Below, in pieces: positions 19,101 to 28,062 of a stretch of DNA of 64,000 nt (position 1 is the first letter of the stretch; every line of letters begins with the position of its first letter). The notes below the pieces were generated by a model. The model made no database searches, had not been told where the DNA came from, and saw nothing but the letters and a program-made list of their open reading frames with translations. Position numbers and translations under genes: made by a program. Origin of the DNA: an uncultured Bacteroidales bacterium (GTDB taxonomy: Bacteria > Bacteroidota > Bacteroidia > Bacteroidales > Paludibacteraceae); the NCBI GenBank assembly GCA_903901975.1, contig CAIUTB010000118.1, positions 62,001 through 126,000 of the forward strand, written 5' to 3'.

Positions 19101-20512
19101 CCCACCAACGCCATTATGGGTACATACACTATCAGAATAATGATTTGTCCGAATGTGGCAGAGCTCATCATTCGTTTGGCCGAATCAAAAACAGTTTCGT
19201 CCATTTGTTGTTGAGATAACCGCTTTATGCCTACATGGTGATGCTTACTCAAGGTGATTCGATGTACCACACTTTCAACAATGATGACCGCTCCATCCAC
19301 AATCAACCCGAAGTCGATAGCTCCAAGACTCATTAAATTGCCCGAAATTCCAAAAAGTTGCATCATAGAAACGGCAAACAACATGGAGAGCGGAATAACC
19401 GAAGCGACTATCAGTCCGGCTCTTACATTGCCCAGAAACAATACCAGAATAAAGATAACAATTAAAGCACCCTCCAGAAGGTTGCGCGAAACGGTAGTAA
19501 TTGCCCGTCCCACCAAATCGGAACGATTAAGAAACGGTTCTATTTTTACGCCTTTAGGTAATGACTTTTGTATAGATTCAATGCGTTTTTCCACACTGCC
19601 AATCACTTCGTGAGCGTTTGCTCCTTTAAGCATCATTACCACACCACCAACTGCCTCAGTACTATCTACCACCAACGCTCCATATCGTATGGCACTGCCA
19701 TATTGTACAGTTGCCACGTCACGTATCAGCACCGGCATACCCAAAGCGGTAGATTTGACTACAATTTTTTCAATATCTTCCAATGTTTTTAGCAAACCAA
19801 TTCCCCTGATAAAATAGGCAGTTGGTTTTTTGTCGATATAGGCACTACCGGTGTTTTCGTTGTTTTTTTCCAACGCTTCAAAAATATCAGTAAGTGTCAG
19901 GTTCAGGCTTTTGAGTCTTTCCGGATTTAGGGCTATTTCATATTGTTTTATGAATCCACCATAACTATTAATCTCGGCTACCCCCGCAGTGCCAAGCATC
20001 CCGCGCCGAACCGTCCAATCCTGCAAAGTGCGCAATTCCATTGCTGTATAGCGTTGTTCGTACCCTTTCTCCAGCGCTAAGCGATATTGGAAGATTTCAC
20101 CCAAACCGGAGGATATCGGGGCAAGTTCAATTTTTGCCAGGCCTTCCGGAATAATATCTTCAGCTTCTTTTATCCGTTCGGAAAGTTGCTGCCGTGCCCA
20201 GTAAACATCTACTCCGTCTTTGAATACAACGGTTATAACCGATAATCCCAAACGGGATATGGATCGAAGTTCAGTAATATCGGGTATATTGGCAACTGCC
20301 ACTTCTACAGGAGCGGTAATGGAACTTTCCACCTCCTGCACAGCTAATGAGGGAGCAAGCGAAATAATCTGCACCTGATTATTGGTAATATCGGGAATCG
20401 CATCTATGGGTAAGTTGGTGAGCGAATAAGTACCCCAACCGATTAATGCCAATACAAAAAGTCCAACAATAAATTTATTTTTTATTGAAAAATGAATGAT
20501 ACGTTCTATCAT
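16121..20512 (-). CDS. CusA/CzcA-family RND heavy-metal pump fused to a C-terminal TolC-family outer membrane factor
   Basis: RND part (IPDITNNQVQ, SLGAIDFGLIVDGAVIIVE, FGIAVLNGIVLI) runs to about residue 1035, then a TM/signal-like segment and a TolC domain (IQLKQAIQLALDSNLMVRSSGYSVEVQKNL...). Confidence 0.9.
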   Translation of the reverse strand: MIERIIHFSIKNKFIVGLFVLALIGWGTYSLTNLPIDAIPDITNNQVQIISLAPSLAVQEVESSITAPVEVAVANIPDITELRSISRLGLSVITVVFKDGVDVYWARQQLSERIKEAEDIIPEGLAKIELAPISSGLGEIFQYRLALEKGYEQRYTAMELRTLQDWTVRRGMLGTAGVAEINSYGGFIKQYEIALNPERLKSLNLTLTDIFEALEKNNENTGSAYIDKKPTAYFIRGIGLLKTLEDIEKIVVKSTALGMPVLIRDVATVQYGSAIRYGALVVDSTEAVGGVVMMLKGANAHEVIGSVEKRIESIQKSLPKGVKIEPFLNRSDLVGRAITTVSRNLLEGALIVIFILVLFLGNVRAGLIVASVIPLSMLFAVSMMQLFGISGNLMSLGAIDFGLIVDGAVIIVESVVHRITLSKHHHVGIKRLSQQQMDETVFDSAKRMMSSATFGQIIILIVYVPIMALVGIEGKMFRPMAQVVSFALIGATILSLTYVPMISTLFLSKSTEHKPNLSDKMMEGFQHIFNPIIRYTIQHKMLVSVTVIMVFVASLFVFNSLGGEFIPQLEEGDLAAGVITLQGGSLSNTIEQVEKANKILLANFPEIKHAVCKIGAGEIPTDPTPMETGDYIITLKPKSEWTSAQTREELIAKMEDALIPLAGVKFEFQQPIQMRFNELMSGSKQDIAVKIYGDNLNTLAEKAVDVEKLIRTITGVADINVEKVTGLAQVQIEYNRDRLAQYGLSIQDVNKVLRAAFAGSQAGVVFDEEKRFGLVVRLDKDYRQSMVDVKNLSVALPSGGQVPFDQLASIEIKSGPAQVSRENTKRRITVGFNVRNRDVQTVIDEVSKQLDTKLKLPTGYSVSYGGQFQNLQAAKARLAIAVPVALLLIFVLLFFTFHSVKQTLLIYTAVPMSLIGGILALWIRGMNFSISAGVGFIALFGIAVLNGIVLIAEFNRLEKDGVADIYERVTKGLKTRLRPVIMTAAVASLGFLPMALSSSAGAEVQKPLATVVIGGLITATLLTLLVLPVFYIFFSSVSFRSLLKRKSTKTLAIIFLLVVCSSGFNTINAQKPKTIQLKQAIQLALDSNLMVRSSGYSVEVQKNLKRASWDIPKTNIEGQYGQFNSYSKDNSFSVSQSFAFPTVYANQHKLASANVKSSEWQLKSSQLETATQVKQIYWQLAYLYSKQKLFVYQDSLYSGFQKAAELRAKTGETNRLEMISARSECLEIKNKLQQISADLIIYNQKLKTVLNTEMVLLPADTVLQRIDFRPATDNSVIAANPLIGYINQQVEVTQLEKKLESSRALPDLSIGYFSQTMQGTQEINGVPRVFGIGNRFSGIQAGIAVPIWFVPYSAKAKAAKLKEKIAQTVAESYSKSISGSYRSLLLELSKNSNSVDYYEKQAIPEADLIINQASKSYKGGAMDYSDYMLSLNRALSIKQNYLDALNSFNQTIISIDFITGKTY

Positions 20513-20652
20513 ACGATAAGCTTATAAGGTGAATACAAGGATTTTAATGATTTATTGAAAACAACAAATCATTAGTGGAGAAATGAACCCATTAAACCTC
20601 AATAGATTTTAAAAAAATTGACTGATGAATGGAGTACAATCTTTCCTCAGTT

Positions 20653-20674
20653 CCCCCTTTAGGGGGTTAGGGGG
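20653..20674. repeat. Short G/C-run palindromic repeat CCCCCTTTAGGGGGTTAGGGGG
   Basis: Direct reading; same family as 16098-16116. Confidence 0.65.
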
Positions 20675-20677
20675 CTT

Positions 20678-21016
20678 TTAGCTAAGCTTTGGCGGTTGCC
20701 AGATAGACGCAAAATTGAAAGAAGAAAATTCCGAACAATAGCTTGGATATTGAACAATAGAAAATGAATCGGAAATAAAATTTAGTTGAAATAGCTCCTC
20801 ATGCGAGATGGCTGAAACACAACAAGTACAAAAACAGAAAGGCGAGCAAGTATCCGCTTCCGGAAACTCTTGATTGGCATTTGTAGTATTTTGACTTAGC
20901 TGCATATTTACACCTCCCGAAAATTCAGGTGCATCAAGGCATGGAATGGCCGTGAGTACCAAAATATAGAGGGCTAATATGTAAGCTAATAATCTCATAT
21001 TTCTATTTAACGGCAA
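20678..21016 (-). CDS. Small Cys-rich exported protein next to the metal-efflux locus (DUF6660-like)
   Basis: N-terminal hydrophobic signal and CSPFCFCTCCVSAISHEE cluster; located upstream of the cusA-like gene. Confidence 0.6.
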   Translation of the reverse strand: MPLNRNMRLLAYILALYILVLTAIPCLDAPEFSGGVNMQLSQNTTNANQEFPEADTCSPFCFCTCCVSAISHEELFQLNFISDSFSIVQYPSYCSEFSSFNFASIWQPPKLS

Positions 21017-21070
21017 AGATACATAAAAAATTTATGCAACCGGGTTGCAAACTGTCGGTTTTACTTATTC

Positions 21071-21097
21071 AGACCTAACAGCTTTTTCTTTTAGGTC
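21071..21097. repeat. Partial copy of AGACCTAACAGG palindromic repeat
   Basis: agacctaacagctttttcttttaggtc; hairpin arms gacctaa/ttaggtc. Confidence 0.6.
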
Positions 21098-21111
21098 GTT
21101 TTTCAAAAATA

Positions 21112-21498
21112 CTATTCCTGACTATTCAATAAACCCTTTTTCAACGATTCATCAAACTCGCTTGTATAAAACACTTGCCCAAAGATACCAATACCAATCA
21201 CTTTTGATTGTCCATCCACCTGTATCGACGAAGTGGAAAACAATCCGTAGCTTTTTGTACTTAGCTGATTGTCAACCAATTTATTAACCAATTCTGTGCC
21301 CAGCAATTTTCGCATGGATTCACTGATTTCTCCCCAGCTTTCATCCGTACCGGGTATTTTTGCGGTGCCTGATTCCTGCAGCCCGGAATAAAGTTTGCTT
21401 TTTAGCAGCTCTTTGTGTCTGTACCCATTCGGATTTGTAAGTGCTGCAATTACAATAATAAATAAGATAATTCCCGCTATAATATTATCCCGTTTCAT
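21112..21498 (-). CDS. Small membrane-anchored protein, possibly DUF4359
   Basis: IAGIILFIIVIAALTNPNGYRHKELL N-terminus. The first 18 codons of the track ORF are translated repeat plus overlap with the upstream gene, so the start is set at MKRDN. Confidence 0.5.
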   Translation of the reverse strand: MKRDNIIAGIILFIIVIAALTNPNGYRHKELLKSKLYSGLQESGTAKIPGTDESWGEISESMRKLLGTELVNKLVDNQLSTKSYGLFSTSSIQVDGQSKVIGIGIFGQVFYTSEFDESLKKGLLNSQE

Positions 21499-21517
21499 TT
21501 GTGTGTTTTTTTTATCC

Positions 21518-21534
21518 AGACCTAACAGGTTTTT
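21518..21534. repeat. AGACCTAACAGGTTTTT half-palindrome over the stop codon of the RM gene
   Basis: Same sequence as the left arm of 24937-24969. Confidence 0.65.
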
Positions 21535-24500
21535 AAGATTCCCCCTCCACAATCTTCACTTCCTCATCCGTCAATTCATACAGAGCATACACCATGCGGT
21601 CTATTTCACGGTCGGTATCGTCTATTTGTTTTTTGATATCGAGGGCTTTTGCTTTTTCCGTGTTGAAGTAATCTTCCCATTCAGCTTCCTGAGCAAGAGT
21701 GAGTTTTACTTTTTTCTTGCCAAGTTCAGCAATAAACTCTTTATAGCTAAGCAAGTACCAGTTTTGCAGCTTACCCGGCAATTCTTCCAACTCAAACTTT
21801 CGCTGAAGCATACGTTGGAATTTTTGAGATGATTCCTCTAAGTTTTTATTTAAAGTAATCATCATATCTACATTTTCAATTAATGATTCTTGTTCTGACA
21901 ATGATATTTTTGGAATAGGAATTTGTTGCAGTTGATTAATTTTAATGTGTAATCCTTCTTGGAAATTTGATTCAAACCATTTATTTACAAAGGTCGAATT
22001 CAATAAGGATAAAATGGTTTTCATTTTATACTCCCCATTAGTATTGTAAATTAAATTCAATGTATCATTTGATAAAATAATTTCATTACAATAACATGCA
22101 TTAATGCTTTTGGAAATATCCTGAATATAGATCTTCTCACTTAAAAAGTTTTCTAACACTCTTGGTCGTCCACCTATTTTCTCTTTAATTAGTTCAGGTT
22201 TATACCAAATCCATTCCGTATCATTCGTATAATAGTATCTTGATATGTTTCTACCTCTTAAAATCGGGAAACAATTTTCATCAATCTTTGCATTAAAAAT
22301 AAATCTGTTATCGTCACTCGTTTTAATTCCAAGGGAAAAGTCTGCAATTTCTCCTAATAATTGAGTTTTATTTTTAATGTCAATTTCGGGTAGAAAAGAA
22401 AATGTGTTAGTCGTTGAATTTGTAATTCTTTTGTAACTTAATTTATTTGTGAAAATTTTAAATTCATTGTCAATAAATTCTTTCAATACTATTTCTACCG
22501 TTTTTGAAGGGATAATTTTTGTAAATATCATTATTAATGGTGTAACAACTGCATCAGCAAACACATCATTAGGTAATTTCACCAATTCATTTACAGTAGT
22601 TTTCTCTATTAAATATTTCCTTAGTCGGGAAAAGCTCTCAGTACCCAACCATGAATTTGGAAATATAAATCCTAATTTACCCTCCTTTTTTAGTATACTA
22701 AATCCTTTTTCAATAAAGATGCTATATAAATCAGATTTGTTTCTTACAGTTTCATAAATCCTTTGATAAAAATCTCGTTCTTTATTATTTGAAATATTGA
22801 CTATATTTACATACGGCGGATTCCCAATCACCACATCAAAACCACCTTTCAACTTTTCATACTTGGGTTTTGGAGCAGAAACAGCTTCTAATTTATCGGC
22901 ATATTCTGCCAATTGTTTACTGATTTCCAATGCTTCTTTAGATAAGGCAATTCCCTGTTCGGCTTTCAGTTGAGCTTCAGCCGATTTTTCCTTAATCAGT
23001 TTCAGGTAATCAGGCGTTTTGTCTTTTTCGAGGGTAATTGCTTCAACCGCTTTCTGTTCACGTCCAAACACTTGTGGGAATTCTTTGTACCAGTCGAACG
23101 CTTTATCGCCTGCCACAGCCGGGTCATCAATCAGCGAATTACCACATTTGATATTATTATTCAGCGAACTGAGTTTGCGGTGAGGTTTGGCAGTGCGCAG
23201 CCACAACGACAGTTTGGCAATTTCCACACTTTCTTCGTTGATATCCACACCGAATAGGTTGTTTTCCAGAATGGTATTTTCAATATTCGATAAACCCATA
23301 GAAAAATGGTCTTTCAATCCCGCAATTTTATCCTGCTGATTGTCAATCCATTTATGTTCAGCTATCAAAAAATCGAGTGCGGTATTCAGGAATGCACCGC
23401 TACCACATGCCGGGTCAACAATGGTGATTTGCAACAACCATTCACGGTAGGCATCGAAAACTTTAAGGGCTTGTTTCTTTTTGTCTTCTTGTTCTTTTTT
23501 TGATTTTGCCTTAAATTCAAACAGTTCTTCACCTATACCCAGTTCTGTTTTCTTTTCTTCGCACAGTCGCCCAACAGTATTTTCAACGATGTATTGAGTA
23601 ATATAGCGTGGAGTATAAAATACGCCATCCTGTTTGCGTTTCGAAGTGGTTTTTACTCCTGTATTTATCTCATTGGTTACTTCCTCTATTTCGTTCTGGC
23701 TGTTTTCAAAAATATGTCCGAGTATGTTTACATCTACATCAGTATCATAGTCGTATTGAGCCAGTTTAAGTACATTTTCAGCCAGAATGGCATCATCAAT
23801 CCGGAGTTTATTCAGAAATTCATCGTTGGCAAACAACCCACCGTTATAAGCATAAATCTCGGTGTTTGCATCCTTATAGCCCACATCCAAGAGTTTGAAA
23901 TACTTCACAAACCGACTGTACAAACTCTGATAATCGTTCATTGGGTCGGCATTGAATTTCTTCCATTTATCTACCGTTCCCTGAATTGAATTGGCAGGAA
24001 GCAAACTTTTATCTTCGGCAAAAAACAGGAACAGAAACCGGTCAAGCAGTTTTTGTGTTTCTTTAAACAGCAGCAGTTTGTCGTGTTCCGGATTCAGCAA
24101 TACTATATTGTCAAACAGCAAGCGTTTAAAAACCGAATAATCTTTATAAAGTTTCTTGGTAATAATATCCTCGTTGCTTAACGATTGGTTTTTAATCTCC
24201 TGAGGCAGATTTTTAGCTATGCTCTCGTATGACAAGCATAACCAAAGCCTACGAAATTCGTCGAAAGTCAGATTGAATAAGTCAAACTCTATAAAATCAA
24301 CTGCATTATCTATGTAAAACCGCAGTCGTTCAAAATTGGAAGTAACAACGTAATGGCAGTTCTTGTGATTGTTTTTGTAGCCGAAAGCCTGTACCTCTAC
24401 TTTCTTTAAATCCTGCGTTTTGTGGTCTTTCAGTTCAATAACCGCAACTATCTGGTTATTGATATTAATAGCAGCATCGGCACTTTTGGCATCTGTTTCG

Positions 24501-24736
24501 TTTTTCTTTTCCCTGATAAGGTTGAAATTGGGGTGTGGTTGAGCTGTATAACCTAATATATCAACAAATAAGGCTCTGATAAATTCACCCTGATATTGCT
24601 CTTCAATTACCCCAAGTATATTTGCTTGAATGGCGGGATTGCCAAAATAATCAACGAATTTTTTGTAAATCGGAGTCAGATCGGTGCTTATATCCCCTAA
24701 AAACTGACGTTCAACCTGTGTTTGGAATAGAGACAT
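21533..24736 (-). CDS. Single-chain type IIG-like restriction endonuclease / adenine-N6 methyltransferase (Eco57I-type)
   Basis: N-terminal nuclease-like region (DAAININNQIVAVIELKDHKTQD), SAM motif DPACGSGAFLNTALDFL, catalytic NPPYVN, C-terminal TaqI-like specificity region (GRNISRYYYTNDTEWIWYKPELIKEK). Confidence 0.87.
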   Translation of the reverse strand: MSLFQTQVERQFLGDISTDLTPIYKKFVDYFGNPAIQANILGVIEEQYQGEFIRALFVDILGYTAQPHPNFNLIREKKNETDAKSADAAININNQIVAVIELKDHKTQDLKKVEVQAFGYKNNHKNCHYVVTSNFERLRFYIDNAVDFIEFDLFNLTFDEFRRLWLCLSYESIAKNLPQEIKNQSLSNEDIITKKLYKDYSVFKRLLFDNIVLLNPEHDKLLLFKETQKLLDRFLFLFFAEDKSLLPANSIQGTVDKWKKFNADPMNDYQSLYSRFVKYFKLLDVGYKDANTEIYAYNGGLFANDEFLNKLRIDDAILAENVLKLAQYDYDTDVDVNILGHIFENSQNEIEEVTNEINTGVKTTSKRKQDGVFYTPRYITQYIVENTVGRLCEEKKTELGIGEELFEFKAKSKKEQEDKKKQALKVFDAYREWLLQITIVDPACGSGAFLNTALDFLIAEHKWIDNQQDKIAGLKDHFSMGLSNIENTILENNLFGVDINEESVEIAKLSLWLRTAKPHRKLSSLNNNIKCGNSLIDDPAVAGDKAFDWYKEFPQVFGREQKAVEAITLEKDKTPDYLKLIKEKSAEAQLKAEQGIALSKEALEISKQLAEYADKLEAVSAPKPKYEKLKGGFDVVIGNPPYVNIVNISNNKERDFYQRIYETVRNKSDLYSIFIEKGFSILKKEGKLGFIFPNSWLGTESFSRLRKYLIEKTTVNELVKLPNDVFADAVVTPLIMIFTKIIPSKTVEIVLKEFIDNEFKIFTNKLSYKRITNSTTNTFSFLPEIDIKNKTQLLGEIADFSLGIKTSDDNRFIFNAKIDENCFPILRGRNISRYYYTNDTEWIWYKPELIKEKIGGRPRVLENFLSEKIYIQDISKSINACYCNEIILSNDTLNLIYNTNGEYKMKTILSLLNSTFVNKWFESNFQEGLHIKINQLQQIPIPKISLSEQESLIENVDMMITLNKNLEESSQKFQRMLQRKFELEELPGKLQNWYLLSYKEFIAELGKKKVKLTLAQEAEWEDYFNTEKAKALDIKKQIDDTDREIDRMVYALYELTDEEVKIVEGES

Positions 24737-24936
24737 ACTATATTGGTTTGTAGTCGGTGATTTATAGTTAAAGATTATCAGATACAAAACTACAAAATCA
24801 TTTTCACATTCTATCGTTATGCGTTAATTTATTTTATTTCACACTAATTTATTTCAGAATTATTTTATTTTGCTGATATAATTGATCTTGATTCCTCAGC
24901 ACGTTGACATGATTCAGCTCTGATTTCATTCTAATC

Positions 24937-24969
24937 AGACCTAACAGGTTTTAAAAATCTGTTAGGTCT
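24937..24969. repeat. Palindromic repeat AGACCTAACAGGTTTTAAAAATCTGTTAGGTCT
   Basis: Near-perfect inverted repeat; related copies at 21071 and 21518. Confidence 0.75.
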
Positions 24970-25017
24970 TAAGTTGCGCAACAACTCTAAGTTCAGCCCG
25001 TCAATTTATTAAACAGC

Positions 25018-25054
25018 AAACCGCCCAAGCTGAATTTCTTCAACTTGGGCGGTT
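25018..25054. terminator. Hairpin, second copy of the 14825 terminator, downstream of the amylase gene
   Basis: aaaccgcccaag-ctgaatttcttcaa-cttgggcggtt; differs from the first copy by 3 extra loop bases. Confidence 0.65.
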
Positions 25055-25112
25055 CTGTATTTTTAATTCAGTATTTAAAACTTTATGCTTTAAATATGAT
25101 GAATATAAATGA

Positions 25113-27863
25113 TTATTCTTTTACAATTTTATGAATGCTTCGTCCGCCGGTGGTATTTACTTCCAAAATATAAATTCCGCTACTCATTGAAGTCAAATCA
25201 ACTTCATTGGTACTTGATACAGATTTGATCTGAGCACCCTGTAGATTGTATACTCTGGCATTGAGTATGCTACTTGCTGAAGTAATATACACTTTCGAAA
25301 GAGTTGCTGTAGGGAAAACACTGCAATCAACATCAGCCTTCGGAGCACTTACTGCATTTGGCAAATTCACAATCCGATCCGTATAAATTAATAATTGTCC
25401 GGGTTGCATCGAAATGGTCATATTCGTATTGCTTACATTCAGGGTTTCTCCGGTTAGTAAGTTATACCAGGTTCCTGTACTTGGAAAAGTAGGATTGCCG
25501 GTAACGCTTATCGTTGGGTCAAAATTCCCTAAAACTATCATATTCAGACTTGAATGAGAAAGTGCAATTCTTCTTCCCTGACTCCAGTCAGCTGAACCAA
25601 CACTCGTAACATAAGAACCTTGAGTAAATGCTGTCGGGTATAGTTTCCTGAGTGTAATAATTTTGGCACAAGCATCCGCTGCAGCCTTACGTTGCGCTAA
25701 GTTTAACCAGGCCCACGCCTGTTGTTTTTCGTTTGTACGGCCTCCGTTTGAATTGATTGAATAATCATATCCCATTTCACCAAATTCATAAACCATTTTC
25801 GGTCCGGGTAATAATGTTGTAAATGCGATATTCAAAGGCACACGGTTAATGCGTGCTACTGAGTCTGTTTTCAATGATCCGGCACCATAAGTTTTTGCCT
25901 GAAAGAAATTGCGTTCTTCGTCATGACTTTCAGCATATCCAACCCATTGACGGGGTGACGAGATCATTCCTGACATATCGCTGCTGCTTTGATAGCCCAT
26001 CGCGGTTTGTGAATACACGCTATTCATATTGCGCCACAAATACATACCTTGTGAAGCCAGATAATCTTCTTCACTTCCTCCCACAAAATGTTCCAGAATA
26101 AACATGGTACTTCCTTTTACACTCTTAACCGCAGTATAATAATCATTCAAATTATTAACTCTCTGCTGATCATAGCTTGACTCTGTTCCTGAATTTTGAG
26201 TAAATCCCTTGGTTAAGTCCATACGATATCCATCAACTTTATATTCGGTTAACCAGTATTGCAATACGCGCTTAAAGTATTCTTTTGTACCGCTATAGCT
26301 GTGATTAAAGTCATTCAACACACTGAAACTATGAGGAGCAGTGACGTTCATCCATGGATTATTAGCTGCCGGGCGACTATTTGCCGCATCCCAGTAAAGC
26401 AGTGCAAATGGACAAATACCTGATGCCTGATTAAATACCATATCCAGAATCACCGCAATACCACGTTTATGACATTCGTCAATAAATTTCTTATAGGTTT
26501 CAGGCGTTCCGTAGGCCTTATCCGGAGCAAAATAATGGTTAGGATTGTAACCCCAGCTATTATTTCCATCAAATTCCTGAATTGGCATTAATTCAATAGC
26601 CGTTATTCCCAGATTCTTCAGATAATCAAGCTTTAGGATAGCAGCATCTAGCGATTTTTCTTTCGTAAAATCTCTCAATAACATTTCATAAATTACCAGA
26701 TTCTCTTTAGAAGGAACCGTGAAATTTGGAACTTCCCAGGCATAAGCCGTTTTTGCAGTCTGAAGGGTTGCCACCAGCCCATCTGTTTTTCCAACCGGAT
26801 AGGGTTTCAAATTTGGATAAATAGTATAATACTGATTAATCCATTGATCATTCCAGGGGTCAAGAACAAGTTCGGTATAGGGGTCGCTCGATTTGATAGT
26901 TCCATCCACTAAATACTGAAAACCGTACAATTTTCCGGGGGTTAATCCGCTTAGCGTTATCCACCAGTAATCACCATCTTTCTTCAACTGATACGCATTT
27001 AGTTGAGTCCAGTTATTAAAATCACCTATCAGGAAAACATTGCTTTTTCCGGGAGCTAGTAAAATTAGAGTGGCAGTTGTATTATCAATATAATTTATAC
27101 CGTCCTTCAATCCTGTCGGGCGAGCCTGACTTGTAACGGCAGCAGGTACACAAATATAGGCAGTATCATAAACAGTATTGATTCCGGCTGTTGCAGAAGC
27201 AATTAAGGTATAATCAGTTGCACTGCTGAATGTATAAGAAGTGGTGAGCGTGGTCGAATCTGTAGTAGATGATTTTATCACTGTACCATTCACTTTAATA
27301 TTTAAAGCAGCATTAACTGATGAAGCTATTTTAATGGGCGAAGTTGTTCCAATAGTTACAGCAGCATCTGCAGCCGGATTAATAAATGCAACATTTAATC
27401 CAGCCTGATACACATTGATCAGAATATCTGCACCACTGGCAGTTTTACCGGTTTTAGACCCATCCGCATTTCTGAAAACCATGGCAATTTGTTTGATGGC
27501 TTCACCTGAAGGAACGCCCAAAAAAGTCTGAATATCGGGACCAATGGTTAGTTTCCACATATTACCACTTACATAAGTCAACATATTTTTAGCTGTATTT
27601 GCTTTGGTATCACTTGCACTTGTTGGCCAGCTTGTCAGTACATATTTCCAATCGGAGGAGCTCGTACTCTTGGAAGTAATAACCCCAATATGTACATAAA
27701 CTCCACTTGTAAGACCTATTAAACCGGCAGATCCTAAGGAAGCATCATAATTTAGTACAAATGGGCAACTGGTTTGAGTAATAAAGGTGGGAGTGGTACT
27801 AACTTGTGCCCAAGTCAGGAATGTGCTAAACAATACTATAAGTGAAAAGATATTTTTTTTCAT
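25113..27863 (-). CDS. GH13 alpha-amylase-family enzyme with CBM48-like domain and T9SS C-terminal sorting signal
   Basis: VFLIGDFNNWTQLNAYQLKKDGDYWWITLSGLTPGKLYGFQYLVDG, GITAIELMPIQEFDGNNSWGYNPNHYFAPDKAYGT, VDGYRMDLTKGF, FILEHF, and tail SSGIYILEVNTTGGRSIHKIVKE. Confidence 0.9.
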   Translation of the reverse strand: MKKNIFSLIVLFSTFLTWAQVSTTPTFITQTSCPFVLNYDASLGSAGLIGLTSGVYVHIGVITSKSTSSSDWKYVLTSWPTSASDTKANTAKNMLTYVSGNMWKLTIGPDIQTFLGVPSGEAIKQIAMVFRNADGSKTGKTASGADILINVYQAGLNVAFINPAADAAVTIGTTSPIKIASSVNAALNIKVNGTVIKSSTTDSTTLTTSYTFSSATDYTLIASATAGINTVYDTAYICVPAAVTSQARPTGLKDGINYIDNTTATLILLAPGKSNVFLIGDFNNWTQLNAYQLKKDGDYWWITLSGLTPGKLYGFQYLVDGTIKSSDPYTELVLDPWNDQWINQYYTIYPNLKPYPVGKTDGLVATLQTAKTAYAWEVPNFTVPSKENLVIYEMLLRDFTKEKSLDAAILKLDYLKNLGITAIELMPIQEFDGNNSWGYNPNHYFAPDKAYGTPETYKKFIDECHKRGIAVILDMVFNQASGICPFALLYWDAANSRPAANNPWMNVTAPHSFSVLNDFNHSYSGTKEYFKRVLQYWLTEYKVDGYRMDLTKGFTQNSGTESSYDQQRVNNLNDYYTAVKSVKGSTMFILEHFVGGSEEDYLASQGMYLWRNMNSVYSQTAMGYQSSSDMSGMISSPRQWVGYAESHDEERNFFQAKTYGAGSLKTDSVARINRVPLNIAFTTLLPGPKMVYEFGEMGYDYSINSNGGRTNEKQQAWAWLNLAQRKAAADACAKIITLRKLYPTAFTQGSYVTSVGSADWSQGRRIALSHSSLNMIVLGNFDPTISVTGNPTFPSTGTWYNLLTGETLNVSNTNMTISMQPGQLLIYTDRIVNLPNAVSAPKADVDCSVFPTATLSKVYITSASSILNARVYNLQGAQIKSVSSTNEVDLTSMSSGIYILEVNTTGGRSIHKIVKE

Positions 27864-27909
27864 ACAATCGGGTTGATTTAAGTTTGTAATCGTTGTGTAT
27901 AATGTTTAG

Positions 27910-27917
27910 CAAAAATA
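27910..27917 (-). promoter_or_regulatory. -7 box TATTTTTG (minus strand) for the GH13/T9SS gene
   Basis: Plus-strand CAAAAATA; TTG complement at 27939-27941 with 21-bp spacer. Confidence 0.5.
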
Positions 27918-27972
27918 GCGTATTATTATGTTCATGTCCAATAAAATACAATTTGTTGACGTAATTTATATT

Positions 27973-27984
27973 GCAAACGTTTGC
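27973..27984. promoter_or_regulatory. LacI-family operator GCAAACGTTTGC
   Basis: Perfect 12-bp palindrome with CG centre, 63 bp from the CAAAAATA box; second copy at 33048. Confidence 0.8.
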
Positions 27985-28013
27985 GAGGCAGTTCAAATTA
28001 GAAATACATCAAA

Positions 28014-28044
28014 AAAAAAGTTGGTCAAACAGACCAACTTTTTT
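28014..28044 (-). terminator. Intrinsic terminator downstream of susD-like gene
   Basis: aaaaaagttggtc-aaaca-gaccaactttttt; perfect 13-bp arms; T-rich on the minus strand. Confidence 0.85.
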
Positions 28045-28062
28045 AAAATAGTGTACAATTAA

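Noticed and set aside
21499-21552. N-terminal extension MWRGNLKNLLGLDKKNTQ of the DUF4359-like ORF
   Set aside because: It is translated palindromic repeat plus the overlap with the RM gene end; start moved to 21498.
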